In this document: piece by piece, positions 1-9,989 of the stretch | How positions within the stretch are numbered: position 1 is the stretch's first letter | Layout: every line of letters begins with the position of its first letter | Source of the DNA: Ichthyophonus hoferi | Lineage: Eukaryota; Opisthokonta; Ichthyosporea; Ichthyophonida; Ichthyophonidae | Assembly (NCBI GenBank): GCA_002751075.1 | Contig: NAOQ01000020.1 | Coordinates: forward strand, 34,097 to 53,378 | Reading direction: 5' to 3' | DNA: 19,282 nt | Program-made: the position numbers and the translations under genes | The notes under the pieces: generated by a model | What the model was told of the DNA's origin: nothing | Seen by the model: only the letters and a program-made list of their open reading frames with translations | Database searches by the model: none

Positions 1-40
<40 letters not shown>
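1..40. repeat. (GA)n microsatellite
   Basis: Twenty uninterrupted GA units at the left edge of the window. The tract may continue beyond it. Such tracts are unstable in length and are common assembly break points. Confidence 0.99.
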
Positions 41-43
<3 letters not shown>

Positions 44-762
44 ATATAACTGTAAGGCTGTACAATGCAACAAACCACACTGCATATAGCTGTGAGGTGA
101 GAACAAGAGAGTAATATTAAGTAGGAAGGGTACAGATAAAACACTTAACATGCTGTCCACATCGTATAACTATACCTGCATATATTTACCTTAGACCAAG
201 ACCAAGGGTTGATACGGGTAATCTACTGATCAACAAGTATTGTACTAGGAACTGTACACATTATGGACACCCTGTGCAGGGCAGTATATCCCAGGCTGGC
301 CTGACTGATAGGATTGGGACAACTACTTAAATCACTGCAATATATGTTTATATACGCTATAATGTATATATATTGTACTGTAATGGTTTTGTTACATTTG
401 TAGATAAACTGCAATAGGTCGATAGGTCGAGCATTTATTTTTACCCATTTGCGTGACAATACCCCAATCATTACTCTCGCTGCATTATTTGGACTTCAAT
501 ACTTCCCAGTCTATCTACCTTAATCTACTGAAAAATTGTGTCATTTACACTTTCAACACTCCAACTTTCTAGCTACATATTCCTTTTTCAAAACTTCTTT
601 CGGTATTGCATGGCTCTAAATTCCCCTGTGGCTGTGTGCTAAGGCCCAAGGCCCACTGAACCACCACAGGAAAATAATCAAGTTACACAAATTATATACT
701 ACTTTTATACTTGATACTTACCGCTTACTATTATTATAATTCCAAAATATATTTTCTTCAAA
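41..762. other. Upstream region of the TEX2 gene, no firm gene
   Basis: About 720 bases hold the presumed promoter and 5' UTR of the TEX2 gene. No TATA box or other core element stands out. On the minus strand two short segments have good splice edges and joining phases: 251-190, ending at GTAAAT, and 89-41, after CACCTCACAG and ending in TAA. Together they would encode a hydrophobic stretch beginning FLVQYLLISRLPV. No upstream exon or start was found, so no gene is called. Confidence 0.45.
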
Positions 763-1313
763 ATGGCAGATGGGACGAACCGCTGGCTGTGCGCAGTTGT
801 AATAACCTTTCTTTTCTTAAGGAATGTCATTCCTTTGTGTTTTCTGTGGTAAGTATGTGGGAGTACTATAATAGTCTTGTTTATCTAAGACATCTTCAAA
901 CACTTACCTTCCCCACTTCACTTAAAGATACTACCAGTTACCGCCTGGCCCTTTGTCTATAAAACATTTTATTCTACTATGCATAAGCCTGCAGTAGGAG
1001 CAATATAGTAAGTGCAAGGAAACATGGCGTATCAGCAATAAGATATTGGTAACATGTAACATTCCTACTATCCTAGATTATATATACCTTCCTTATGTAC
1101 CTCACAACATTTCGCCTTCTTTGTTCAACTGCTTCTTTCTTTCTATCTTTATCAGCCCCTCCTGTCATATACCAATAATATCATATGGCTACTAAAAAGC
1201 ATTGGCCCAGGATGTTACTTGGGGCTCTCCTTCTATTGGCATCCCAACTCCTTCTTCAGAAACTAACGGCTGAGCATGACATCAAAAGGTCAAAACCAAA
1301 CGGGGTGGATTCA
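763..1313 (+). other. TEX2: TEX2 exons 1-2: N-terminal membrane anchor
   Basis: Exon 1 (763-848) encodes a start followed by a hydrophobic run beginning LCAVVITFLFL. It ends with two bases of a Trp codon before a consensus donor, GTAAGT. Exon 2 is taken to start at 1211 after TTGGCCCAG and continues MLLGALLLLASQLLL. Together, residues 9-47 form two hydrophobic stretches separated by RNVIP. This resembles the family's membrane segment, where a Pro-containing break sits between two greasy halves, so a hairpin or single anchor in the ER membrane is likely. After it comes a charged stretch (AEHDIKRSKPNG). The 3' end of exon 2 is uncertain: 1313 and 1304 both give phase 0 with weak donors. An ATG at 1185 is in frame upstream and could be an alternative start, giving MATKKHWPR before the second hydrophobic half. 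Confidence 0.7.
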
Positions 1314-4300
1314 GTACAAGAGGCTGCCTACCCTACTAAATACACACCCTTGGAAGATCCTTGTTTGTTCCCCTTCCTCATCTTTCCCTCTCTTCTTTCT
1401 TCTCTCTCTCTCCCCACTTGGTTCTGCTCTATGGGGGTGTATCCTGCCTCCTCTCCTTAAGGGGGCAGGCCCCTTGACTTTAATGTCACTGACAATATGC
1501 AGGGAGTAAGTGAGACTGTGTAAGAGAGTGCCTGATATTAGGGGTGCATATCCACAGTTAGGCTGGGGGAAATGCTAATTTGGTTTAACTATATTTTAGT
1601 TGTGTTAATTGTGCATTATTACTGGCTTGTATTTCCGTAGTATATCCAACTTACCAATCCGTGATTTCTTTTAATTACTAGCTATTGCCTCCATTGCAAC
1701 CCCCTGGAATGCTTGCACCAATCACAAGGGGTTATAATATTTAACAATATGTTTCCTTTAGGTGTGGAGCCACAGAAGGAGGGATGGGTTGTAATAGAAA
1801 CTGAGCACAACCCCCTGATAAAATATGTTGCTGACTTCACTAATAACGCTATAGAATGCTTTGTAAAACGGAATGTGTAAGTGCAGGTCTATTCATAATT
1901 GAACCATCCACCCTTTATCTACTTCCTTCTATCTCTCTCCCCCTGTAGCTTAATGTTATTGGTAATCTATCATCTGTAGGTAGATATGGATATATATATA
2001 TATATATATATATATATGGGAGGATTGTGATAGCCAGTGCTCAGTGCTAATAGCCCTCCTTTCCAGACTGCGGCTGCGACAACCTCGTCTCATAGGAAGG
2101 GATCTAGTGACAGAGCTGGACCTGACGGATACTACTGTCTCATTGGTGAGTGAAGGAAGGGTCACATGACATGTGGCTAATAAGAGATAAATGTGGAATA
2201 TTCATTTGAAATATCCTGAACTTACAATAATTCCAGTGATCCAATCAGGTTATAACTCCTGCCTAGACCTCCAAGGATTGGTTAATGGTGGATTCCTATT
2301 ATATGACAAGCATGCCATATATGGATAACAGACCCTAAATCACTACAAGGCAGCCCATTGGTTGATTTAATAGCTTAGTATTATGACATTAGATAATAGA
2401 ATGTGACCAAACAGACCGTATATATGTACACTAAGCACTATGATATTTAAACTGCAATTGACCCAGTGCTCACTATAACCTGTATATAGTGCTAATCATT
2501 GATGCTCTCATAAACGGTTGATGAATGTCATTGGCTGACAGGGGAGGGTAGGTCCCTGAGGGACTAGGTCGAGGCAGTATGTGGGCCACCAAGCACCCTC
2601 TGAGGCTGACGCATGATACTCATCCACTGTTTGCTGGGCGTACCCGCATTTACATCTATGCCTATACGAGAAAAGATAAGGTATATCTCTCTATTCTCCT
2701 GGACTGCAGTCATTGGATTATATAACTCCTGGGTGTTTCTTTTTCTCTTGTTGATTGGTTTTGTTATTTATCGTCATGTAGTAAAGCTTACTCTCTCCCC
2801 ATTGTCTTGGTGAGGGCCGGTACGTATTTGATACAAGTCTCTGGTGACTAGATAAAAAAGGATGCGGCTTAATGGTTTCTGGCATTAAGGATACCCTACA
2901 GGCTGCATAACAGACTTACTAACTGAGACCTGGTCCTGACCTATGCACACTGTATATACATAGGAAGGATGGTACTACCTACTAAGGAATGGCGCCAGGG
3001 CGGCCCACCCTGCCACCTACCAAGTGATGTGTCAAGGACTGGGAAACTACCAACACTACATGTCAAACCTGCAAAACACAATCAAGCATCGTTTGGTAGG
3101 CATCTTATTCTTCCTTCTTCTATCCTCTTTCTTTAACTCTATATACATCTATGTTGTACATTAATGCTCCAGTTGTTAGACCTCCTGATTGGTGAGATGT
3201 CAGACAGCCACATATATTGACCAATGGTTTTAATCCCCGTTTATGACATTGGTTGTTCTCCTGGTGTGTATAGAGAGTAGTTATAATAGTAATATTATGA
3301 ATGAGAATAATAAGCATAGCAATACCATACCATCACCTATCTCCCTAGCCCCCTTTTAGATTTTTAATTTCAATATCCAGTTGGTCGTATAATCTTAAAC
3401 CCTACCAATCCTCGACCCTATCTCACCTGTACAATCCACGTTGTGGCCTACTAAAGTAAAGATGTGAGGATACCAAAGGGATCTACCACTTACCTGTCTT
3501 CTGCTATCTTTCTCTGGGCCTATGTTTTATTGTACACAGAGACCTATTCAGGCTCTAGCCTCCAGTGCACCACCGAGGCCCAGTGCACCACCGAGGCCCA
3601 GTACACCACCGATGGCCAATGCCCTGCCGAAGACCAGTGAGCCCCAGCCAGTTGATAAAGCTAACAAGCTAACACCTGCAGCCACAGAACCACTACCTAA
3701 GAAGGTACTCCCAGAAGGATGACTTGGTTCAGGATGGCATGCAGTTTGTGAATAAATATAGTTGTGTAATTGTATGTATATATATAGGTGTATTTATTGC
3801 ACCTTTGTGGTTGGGTTTGCAAGTATTTTTATCCTATGGACATATAGTATTATCCATATATATGTATATATGGTGGTCTTGGTATACCTTGTATGTTGTA
3901 TCTACTATACTGGGGTATATAAAACCTAATTTGTTTACTATCTTTTCGCCTAAAAATAGCCAGCGGCCTTGGATGTAATCAGATGAATTAGTCCTATTGG
4001 TGGCCTTATTGGTGTGTGTTATATATTGTATGTTAGTTATGTCCCTCCCTCTTCCAGCCCCTCCTCTCTGGGCCCCACCTCTCAATCACTAAGTGAAACA
4101 CTTGAACCGAGACAACATCACACGGTGTACATACATACATACATACATACATGCATGCATACATGCATACATGGCTGGCCAGCCATTATGGCCATCTATT
4201 AGTGGAGTAGTGTAGCAATAACCTTTCACCCCTTTCTCTCCTCCTCGTCCTAGGCTAGCCCCATCCCTCTCCGACCCAGCTCTCCTGCTCCCCAACCCCC

Positions 4301-7300
4301 TGTGCGTATGAGAGATACCCTGAGAGGTCTGTGGCGAAAAGGAGTGGACTATTCCTTCCCGGCCCAACCCAGTGCGGCTGATGACCTTCATAAAACATCC
4401 ACAGTAAGTGGGAGCATACCTCCTGCACGCCCTGCCAATCCATACTCGACGGTGAACTATACACTATTAGAGAGTCGTACAGGAGGAGATGACAATGTAG
4501 TTAATAAGCATACTTTACATAAAAACCAATCATATCCACATGTTCATAGCTGGGGTGCCGACCATATTAGGGATCAACCGGATATGACGAAAGATGGACG
4601 TGTTAAAGACCTGAAGTCCACAACCAGTTTGATAAACATGGGGCCAAGTAAGGGTGCCACTATTGGTCAACAACCTACAGCCATCGTTACCCCTCCACTC
4701 TGTCCCCCTTCCTCTACCCTCCCTGCCTCCCACTATTTATCCTCTGCCCCTATCCCTCTCTCGGATGATGCCTCTACTCCGGACCAACTCGACAGGGCAT
4801 ACCCTACTGACCCCCTCATGACAGAGGCAGAGAATACAAACATCATACACACCCAGCCAACAGAAAGTGATTCCACCAGCCCTCTCCCCAAGCCTGCCCA
4901 GCGGCCAGTGTCCAGTTGTGGTATGTCATCCGCTAGTGCAAGCTATGCATCTAGTGGTAATGGGACCCCGTCCCGCCGTGACTCCCATAGCCTCCCCCTG
5001 GTTCCTGTGGATCAGCCTGTTGAAACAGCAAATATGGATGATGAAAGCCCCTTGATGTCCGAGTCGAAGGACAGTGAGTCTGATATCCCAGTGGCTACCC
5101 TATCCTCCTCACTAGACAGCACAGCATGGCAGGATGCTGAGACCACCCTAGGTAGAGAGGGTAAGAAACAGGCTGCAGAACAAGATCATCTTAATAAAGG
5201 CAGCACTGGGGAGCCAGAGACTAAGAATACCTTCCCACACCCCCTTGTGCAACATGACTTCAAGGCCTTGGCCTTCTTTAATCTACTATGGGGTCGACTA
5301 TTCTTTGATATACACCAGGATGAGGCTAGGGTAGAGCGTATGAGGTAGCATTGTTTAATTTTAATGTGTATGTATCATTGGATGGGTGGGGAATTTTTAA
5401 TACACTTCCTCCCTGTCCTGACTTCTTTGCTATCTTCACCCCTCTGTGGCTTGGTGGCTATAGCTCTAGTTATCTATGGAGACCTAGGTTGTGTTTTATG
5501 GTTAATTCATATTGAGACTACCTAAGGCCTGGCTGATAGCATGTCCTAGGCTACCTGTGTACGTTTTTGTTGTATTGCCTTGTAATTGGTCTATACTATT
5601 CAATACCCCCCGCTTTTATATCTTATTGGGAGTCTCTCTCCCTCTCATTGTTATTATCTTGAGATCTTCTTATAATGTATGATTGTCTGCCAGGGGTTTA
5701 TAGAAATTGACCTCCCTCTATGGCCAACACTTCCTCTCCCTCTATCTCTCCATCCTACCCCCTCTTACCCCCTCCTTGTCGCTAGACGTTCATTGGAAGC
5801 CTCGCTGTTAAAGGCTCGTCGACCCTCTTTTATTAGTCGCATTGCCGTGAAGGACTTCAGCCTAGGGGCCAACCCTCCCATCATTGAGGTATGTCGGTCT
5901 ATGTGCATGTATGGTTGCATTGTATTCCCTACATGCCCAGTATGGCCTGTTAAGGGGAATTGCAGTAGTCCAATAGGTCTATAGTGCAATACAGATGAAC
6001 GCGCCTAATGGTAGTGTATAGGGGTACTGGCCGAGGCCTTTCCTATTGCTACCATTAGTATCGTATCAGTTACGAACATACTAGCTGTACCCTGGGATAA
6101 TTTACGGTGTATGCGGTCATATAGCCGTCATCACTGTCTCTATAACCTAATATGGTATAATATGCATGAATGATACATTCTATAACCTAATATGGTATAA
6201 TATGCATGAATGATACATTCCACTCCCAACCAGGAGGGCCCTCTGCTTGCAGTCCTGTTATTTCCCTCTTTCTCCTCTATTGCATACAGTGTCCTTACTG
6301 GGCTAGTATGTGTCATGTTATCTAACCACATAATAACTGTATTGAGATTAATTAGTATGCTGTCAACCAATGAGATGGAGGTCTTATATGCCCAAGGTGG
6401 AGGGTGGGCTCACATAGATCGTGATAGCTATGGTATTTATTTATAATTCCCAATTCTATTTTAGCTGCAAGAATTTGCTTAACATTGGGATATGATGTAT
6501 TATGTGAGGTAGTGCCCTGACAAGGTATGTGCGGTGGGTAGAGGGTAGAGCGGGTGGCTTCATTTCAAGAGGGTATTAGCTGTGAATGTCAGGTATGTGC
6601 TTTGTATTTGAAGCGGCTCTCCGTATAGTGTCTGTTTCTTGTGTACCTCACTACTATATACACATATACACTTTGGTGTTTTTATACCCGAGATCTTGCA
6701 TACACTTGTATATATGTGTTGGTACTCGCATATTTCCCTATGGCAAGGTGTACATTATGGTTTCTAAGGTAATGCAAATCACTGTCACCAGCTCTTTTAT
6801 GCTGGTGGACTGAGTATGACGATTGAGTGTGATATAGGATACAATGGCACCGCCCAGGGACTGAAGGCAGATGGCAATGGGTAAGTGTTATGGCCTGCCT
6901 GGTATGGGTAGAGTACTCTTGAAATGGGATGAACTGGGGTGGCCCTAAGGCCTGTGGAGATAATGCAGGGGTCATCAGTAGGGTATATTGCTGGTATTAG
7001 GGTCAGGCTTGGTCTCTGCCATCCATCACATCCCTCCGTCTGCTGTTCTACTTATCGTAATGGCCTGTCTGCTACAGGGTGCCTGTCAATAAAGGTGAAG
7101 TACCAGGAAAGGAGGGAGGTTTTCTCAAGGCTCGTCTTATCAACACTGTGGCTAACATGGTGGCCGGAACTATCGGCAGTGCCCCAGTCAGCATCAAGCT
7201 CTCTGCCAAGGTAGGCCTTTCCGCCCTGCTGTGTGATCTTACTTATGCTTGTCTATGATAGTTTAGGGCTAATTAAGCTAAGGTGTACACTGCAGCTTCG

Positions 7301-9025
7301 TCTAGTACAGGGTACCCTAGTGGTTCAAGTGTCCCCGCCCCCTACAGACCGCATTTGGTAAGTGTGCTTTTACTGGCTGGAATGAAATAACTCTAAATGT
7401 AAGGGTGATTATATTGCATATGACTTGGCTCACTTCCTATATACTATTTACACATAGTTCCTATCCTTTGTTTCATTTGGAATCATGGCTGGCCTGGCTT
7501 CTCCTCTATGTATTCAGTATGCCGTAGTGTAACCAAGTGCAGTCTCTAATAACCTTCAGGTGTGAGCAAAGCATACATTATGTTTGGTCATATATAGTAT
7601 TAGGCTCTAGGTGGGCATGTATTCATACATATATATGCCCACTTCCATATATGTATGTACATATAGGATTGGCTTCAAGGAGCCGCCTAGGCTAGAGATA
7701 CAGATGGAACCACCCCAGGTTGGCATCAAAGCCTTTAACACGTCCTCCCTGATGGACTTTATCAAGAATAAATTGAAGGTGTGTGAGTGATAATGTCCTA
7801 CCACTCTATTTTCATTATCAGTGTTGTATACCTTATATAGAGACTCGGCATGTTGGTGAAGTTGGTGGCTAATCTCTATATCATGGGTGGTAGTAAATGT
7901 GAAATCACCCTCCCGGCCAGGTCATGGAAGGGCAATATGGTGTATATTATGAGTGGTGTGGGAACTGACCATTGCCATGTGACGTGCATATATTAGGTTG
8001 TATATCTAATGTTGTGTGTAAGTCATATTTGATGGAAGTATAGTAATGTTCTATTGGCCCGCAGGAAGTGTTCATGGACCACTATGTGCTCCCAGGTATG
8101 GCGGACATTCCTATTAGTTTATTGTCAGCCAGCACCACGCCTCTACCCAAGCCAGAACCAGACAAGTAGGTGGCTGTGGATTTAAATGCCCCTGCCTGTC
8201 CTATCAAGCCCCCCTTTTAATTAGAGATATAACTCTGTGATGTTTTACTGTTGCCTGTAGGCCATTGTGGGCCCTGTATATATGACACTAGTAGTGATCA
8301 CACATATAGATATATGTGTACATAGGTGTATTACTATTGGCATGCTTTTTGACCAATCATTTCTATTTTGGATAGGCTGAGGTTTGGGCATGTGATAAAA
8401 ATATGTTTGGTTGTAATCATTTTAATGTTATTATGGGACTGGTTAAGAGTAAACCATGGCCCTTTGCTTAAGCTGACTAGTAATTAGTAGTAAATTTTTA
8501 AGGAATAGGGGGGAGAGTTGTGTTGTAGGCTATGTAGGAGGAGTAGATAGGTGTAGAGATATATCTACCTAGGGAGATAGGTAGACTCCAACTATAAGTG
8601 TCTGTGTACGTGTACCATCATATCTTTCTTCCCTATCATCATACACATCATGCCTCTCCCATATCAGAACCTAGACCAGGCCTATACTGCATGACCCTGT
8701 AGCAGCATTGGGTTTTAATAATCAGGTGGCCCCTGCCTTATCAAATATATGCAATATATAACTTTGTTTGTATACTAATACTTTGGCCTTATGTAGAAAG
8801 GAGGCCCCCATAACCATTCAACCTACATGGATAAGTTCTCCTCTTTCCAGGGCCAAGAGTCCCAATGGCCCATCATCTTCCCTGGATGATATGATGATGC
8901 CATCGCCTACCTCTACAACAAGCCTCCAGCATTTTGCACCGACCTCACCCAGTTCTCCCTCGACTAAGTTGAGAGAAAGATCAGAGTCCTACCACTTAGC
9001 CAATTCAAATGAACTCCAATTATGA
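763..9025 (+). CDS. TEX2: TEX2/Nvj2-like SMP-domain lipid-transfer protein, 15 exons
   Basis: This is a complete gene model assembled by eye. Exons: 763-848, 1211-1313, 1776-1876, 2067-2145, 2552-2680, 2964-3095, 3540-3704, 4254-5344, 5786-5888, 6792-6880, 7078-7210, 7296-7357, 7667-7778, 8065-8165, 8797-9025. They sum to 2715 bases (904 residues plus TGA), every junction is GT-AG, and phases match throughout. The exon 2/3 junction is the weak one. The family tethers in the ER and carries lipids between membranes at contact sites through its SMP (TULIP-fold) domain. Family signatures seen are the block DLTD..VSLVP..L at the exon 4/5 join, WGRLFFD at the SMP start, and SPPPTDRIW followed by GFKEPPRLE. 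Vertebrate TEX2 has a long N-terminal region before its membrane segment. Here the anchor begins near residue 9, more like yeast Nvj2. The start ATG has an AAAATGG context. Family identity is firm; lipid cargo and contact site cannot be read from sequence. Confidence 0.88.
1762..3095 (+). other. TEX2: TEX2 exons 3-6: PH-like domain
   Basis: Four exons encode residues about 64-210. Exon 3 opens with KEGW and holds ADFTNNAIECFVKRN. Exon 4 begins LRLRQPRLIG and ends DLTDTTVSL. Exon 5 starts VPEGLGRG and contains RTRIYIYAYTRKDK. Exon 6 starts EGWYYLL and ends at a short helix. This matches, from memory of the family, the order GW, a strand with F/V, LRL, DLTD, LVP..L, and an ILYLF....REKEEW-like end. 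The last two correspond to the final strand and C-terminal helix of a PH fold. The first base of exon 3 could be 1762, 1770 or 1776. The last two keep phase 0 with exon 2, while 1762 needs a phase-1 donor that I cannot find. A PH-like fold here may bind lipid or simply support the SMP domain; no clear phosphoinositide pocket was identified. Confidence 0.78.
1990..2017. repeat. (TA)n microsatellite in TEX2 intron 3
   Basis: An alternating AT tract of 28 bases lies about 50 bases upstream of the exon 4 acceptor. Confidence 0.97.
3563..3616 (+). repeat. Threefold 18-bp coding repeat in TEX2 exon 7
   Basis: Three tandem 18-base units. The first two are identical and the third differs at a few bases. 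They are in frame and encode SAPPRP, SAPPRP and STPPMA. As the unit is a multiple of three, copy-number change would alter linker length without breaking the frame. Confidence 0.95.
4129..4173. repeat. (ACAT)n tetranucleotide repeat in TEX2 intron 7
   Basis: Tandem ACAT units interrupted by GCAT variants, ending about 80 bases before the exon 8 acceptor. Confidence 0.95.
6005..6058. repeat. Imperfect hairpin in TEX2 intron 9
   Basis: CTAATGGTAG at 6005-6014 is the perfect reverse complement of CTACCATTAG at 6049-6058. Pairing extends inward with TATAGG against CCTAT, with a small bulge, to a stem of roughly 16 pairs. The loop contains GGCCGAGGCC, itself a near-palindrome. Confidence 0.85.
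6141..6220. repeat. Perfect 40-bp tandem duplication in TEX2 intron 9
   Basis: The 40 bases at 6141-6180 are repeated exactly at 6181-6220. No difference between copies means a recent duplication or an assembly artefact. Confidence 0.98.
8797..9025 (+). other. TEX2: TEX2 exon 15: Ser/Pro-rich C-terminal tail
   Basis: The last coding exon adds 75 residues after the SMP domain, rich in Ser, Pro and Thr with an acidic-methionine patch (SLDDMMMPSP), and ends HLANSNELQL. It is accepted as coding because the acceptor after TTATGTAG restores the frame set by the donor in exon 14. The frame then stays open for 229 bases, and base use is exon-like. Exon 14 itself runs straight into a TAG if intron 14 is not removed, so a shorter protein ending EPDK is an alternative. 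The tail is not conserved with vertebrate TEX2 as far as I recall. Confidence 0.65.
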
Positions 9026-9310
9026 ATAAGAATATTTCCTTGCCCTCTCCCCAATATATGTATGACAGGATCAATTGTCTTTAGTATGGATGTATGTAGT
9101 TCAATTAATGAATATAAATTTGGTTTTTTTTATTTTTACTCTTGTGGCAATCTTATCAGACACAATTATCTATATTAATTTAAGGCGTTAATATTAATGA
9201 AGTGTTGCTTTTTGTTTTTGAACTGTCAGGATACATACGTGCCAGATTCAAATTGAGTCCTATATTTGTGAAACACTCCCCAATGTAATAAATATGTGGA
9301 ACACAGAAAA
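9026..9310 (+). terminator. TEX2 3' UTR with AATAAA polyadenylation signal
   Basis: An AATAAA hexamer lies at 9287-9292, about 260 bases after the TEX2 stop, with a short A-run (9307-9314) and a T-rich stretch downstream. This is the best candidate for the gene's cleavage site. The UTR itself is AT-rich and contains T-runs (9123-9137). Confidence 0.5.
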
Positions 9311-9578
9311 AAAAGCGTTAGCCTATTGTACAAGAACATTTTAATAACTAATATTACCCACACTTATATGTGGGGAAGGTAGTATGAAAATGAAAGATTG
9401 TTTTCCTAGGTCATTCACCTGGCACCTTGGCCTTGTGTATCCCGACCTATTTTTATGATCATATCATATTAGCATATTTCCGATCAGATCATTATGGACG
9501 GCAGATTTTAAATCAAAGTTTTTTTGTATACATGAAATTACAAAGAAGATGTTTGTAACTATCTGTTGGTTATTTCAG

Positions 9579-9987
9579 CTCCAGGCAAGAGGTCTGCAAG
9601 TCGTGTGGAGACCCATGTCAAATGACTGACTGGCCAACAACAATTAAATGTGTGCAGAAGGTGCTATTAAAAACGGAGGTGAGAATGCTTTCACCCAGCA
9701 CACAGCCAAGGCCACAAAAGAGCCACAACAAGCCGAGAGGACTGGTAAGAGAAAAGTCAGCCTATTTGGGAAGATCCAAGGTTAGGAACAAGCAAGCTTT
9801 GAAGGTTTATGTTTCTGGAACAAATATAGCATGGGTAACTACCACCTATTAGGATAAGTTGCCCTCTTTGTTCACTCTCAACCCCAAAATGTTTGTATTG
9901 GACAACGGATTGTCCCATTTCCACCATTGTCGACAGGATTTCATATCCCTTTACTCTGAAGTTTCCTATGCAAAGGGTATTAGATGA
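9579..9987 (+). CDS. Weak two-exon coding candidate, unknown
   Basis: The product is not recognised. Within otherwise AT-rich DNA, a good acceptor (TTATTTCAG, ending at 9578) opens a frame to 9678, where GAG is followed by GTGAGA, a consensus-like donor. An acceptor at 9851-9852 (CCTATTAG) then opens a phase-matched frame of 44 residues ending in TGA at 9985-9987. The first part contains EVCKSCGDPCQ, with three cysteines in a short span, and the second contains MFVLDNGLSHFHHC. An internal ATG at 9622 would give about 63 residues. The incoming phase (2) also fits the end of TEX2 exon 14, so an alternative TEX2 terminal exon is possible. It could equally be chance or a decayed coding relic. There is no upstream exon or promoter that I can defend. 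Confidence 0.22.
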
Positions 9988-9989
9988 AG

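Larger units (their letters stand above)
3540..5344 (+). other. TEX2: TEX2 exons 7-8: disordered linker
   Basis: Exon 7 (55 residues) is Pro/Ala-rich and includes a threefold SAPPRP-type repeat. Exon 8 is unusually large for this gene (1091 bases, about 363 residues) and is rich in Ser, Thr, Pro, Asp and Glu over residues 266 to about 598, with no recognised domain. Its last 30 or so residues (from HDFKALAFFNLLWGR) enter the SMP domain. The 4254 acceptor is chosen because CTCGTCCTAG is followed by a frame that stays open to 5344 and matches the phase of exon 7. Vertebrate TEX2 also has a variable linker between its PH-like and SMP domains, rich in Ser and Pro. This linker is probably phosphorylated, but that is inference. 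A GTAAGT at 4404-4409 lies inside the exon in an open frame and could serve as an alternative donor. Confidence 0.8.
5255..8165 (+). other. TEX2: TEX2 exons 8 (end) to 14: SMP lipid-transfer domain
   Basis: Seven exons encode the SMP domain, residues about 599-828. Family blocks in order are WGRLFFDIH (end of exon 8), FISRIAVKDFSLGANPP (exon 9), LSMTIECDIGYNGT (exon 10), LINTVANMVAGTIG (exon 11), LRLVQGTLVVQVSPPPTDR (exon 12), GFKEPPRLEIQ and a FIKNKL helix (exon 13), and VLPGMADIPISL (exon 14). SMP domains form an elongated lipid-binding tube and often dimerise end to end, carrying phospholipids or ceramide between the ER and a partner membrane. The acidic loop seen in vertebrate TEX2 between exon 10- and exon 11-like parts is short here. 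The domain looks complete with no broken frame, so this copy is expected to be functional. Confidence 0.88.

Noticed and set aside
1276-1509. Hydrophobic open frame after the TEX2 anchor exon
   Set aside because: It is driven by a pyrimidine-rich intron-like tract, and its end phase does not fit any acceptor of exon 3.
2613-2813. Open frame with apparent membrane segments
   Set aside because: It overlaps exon 5 in another frame and continues into the following intron, so it is a shadow of the real exon.
3724-3978. Hydrophobic plus-strand open frame in intron 7
   Set aside because: It is rich in TATAT-derived Ile and Tyr codons, lies wholly inside an intron and has no matching splice edges.
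4058-4124. Possible cassette exon in TEX2 intron 7 encoding PSSLGPTSQSLSETLEP
   Set aside because: The acceptor is good, but inclusion breaks phase with exons 7 and 8: the neighbours are phase 0 and the segment is 67 or 35 bases. The phase-0 reading hits a stop.
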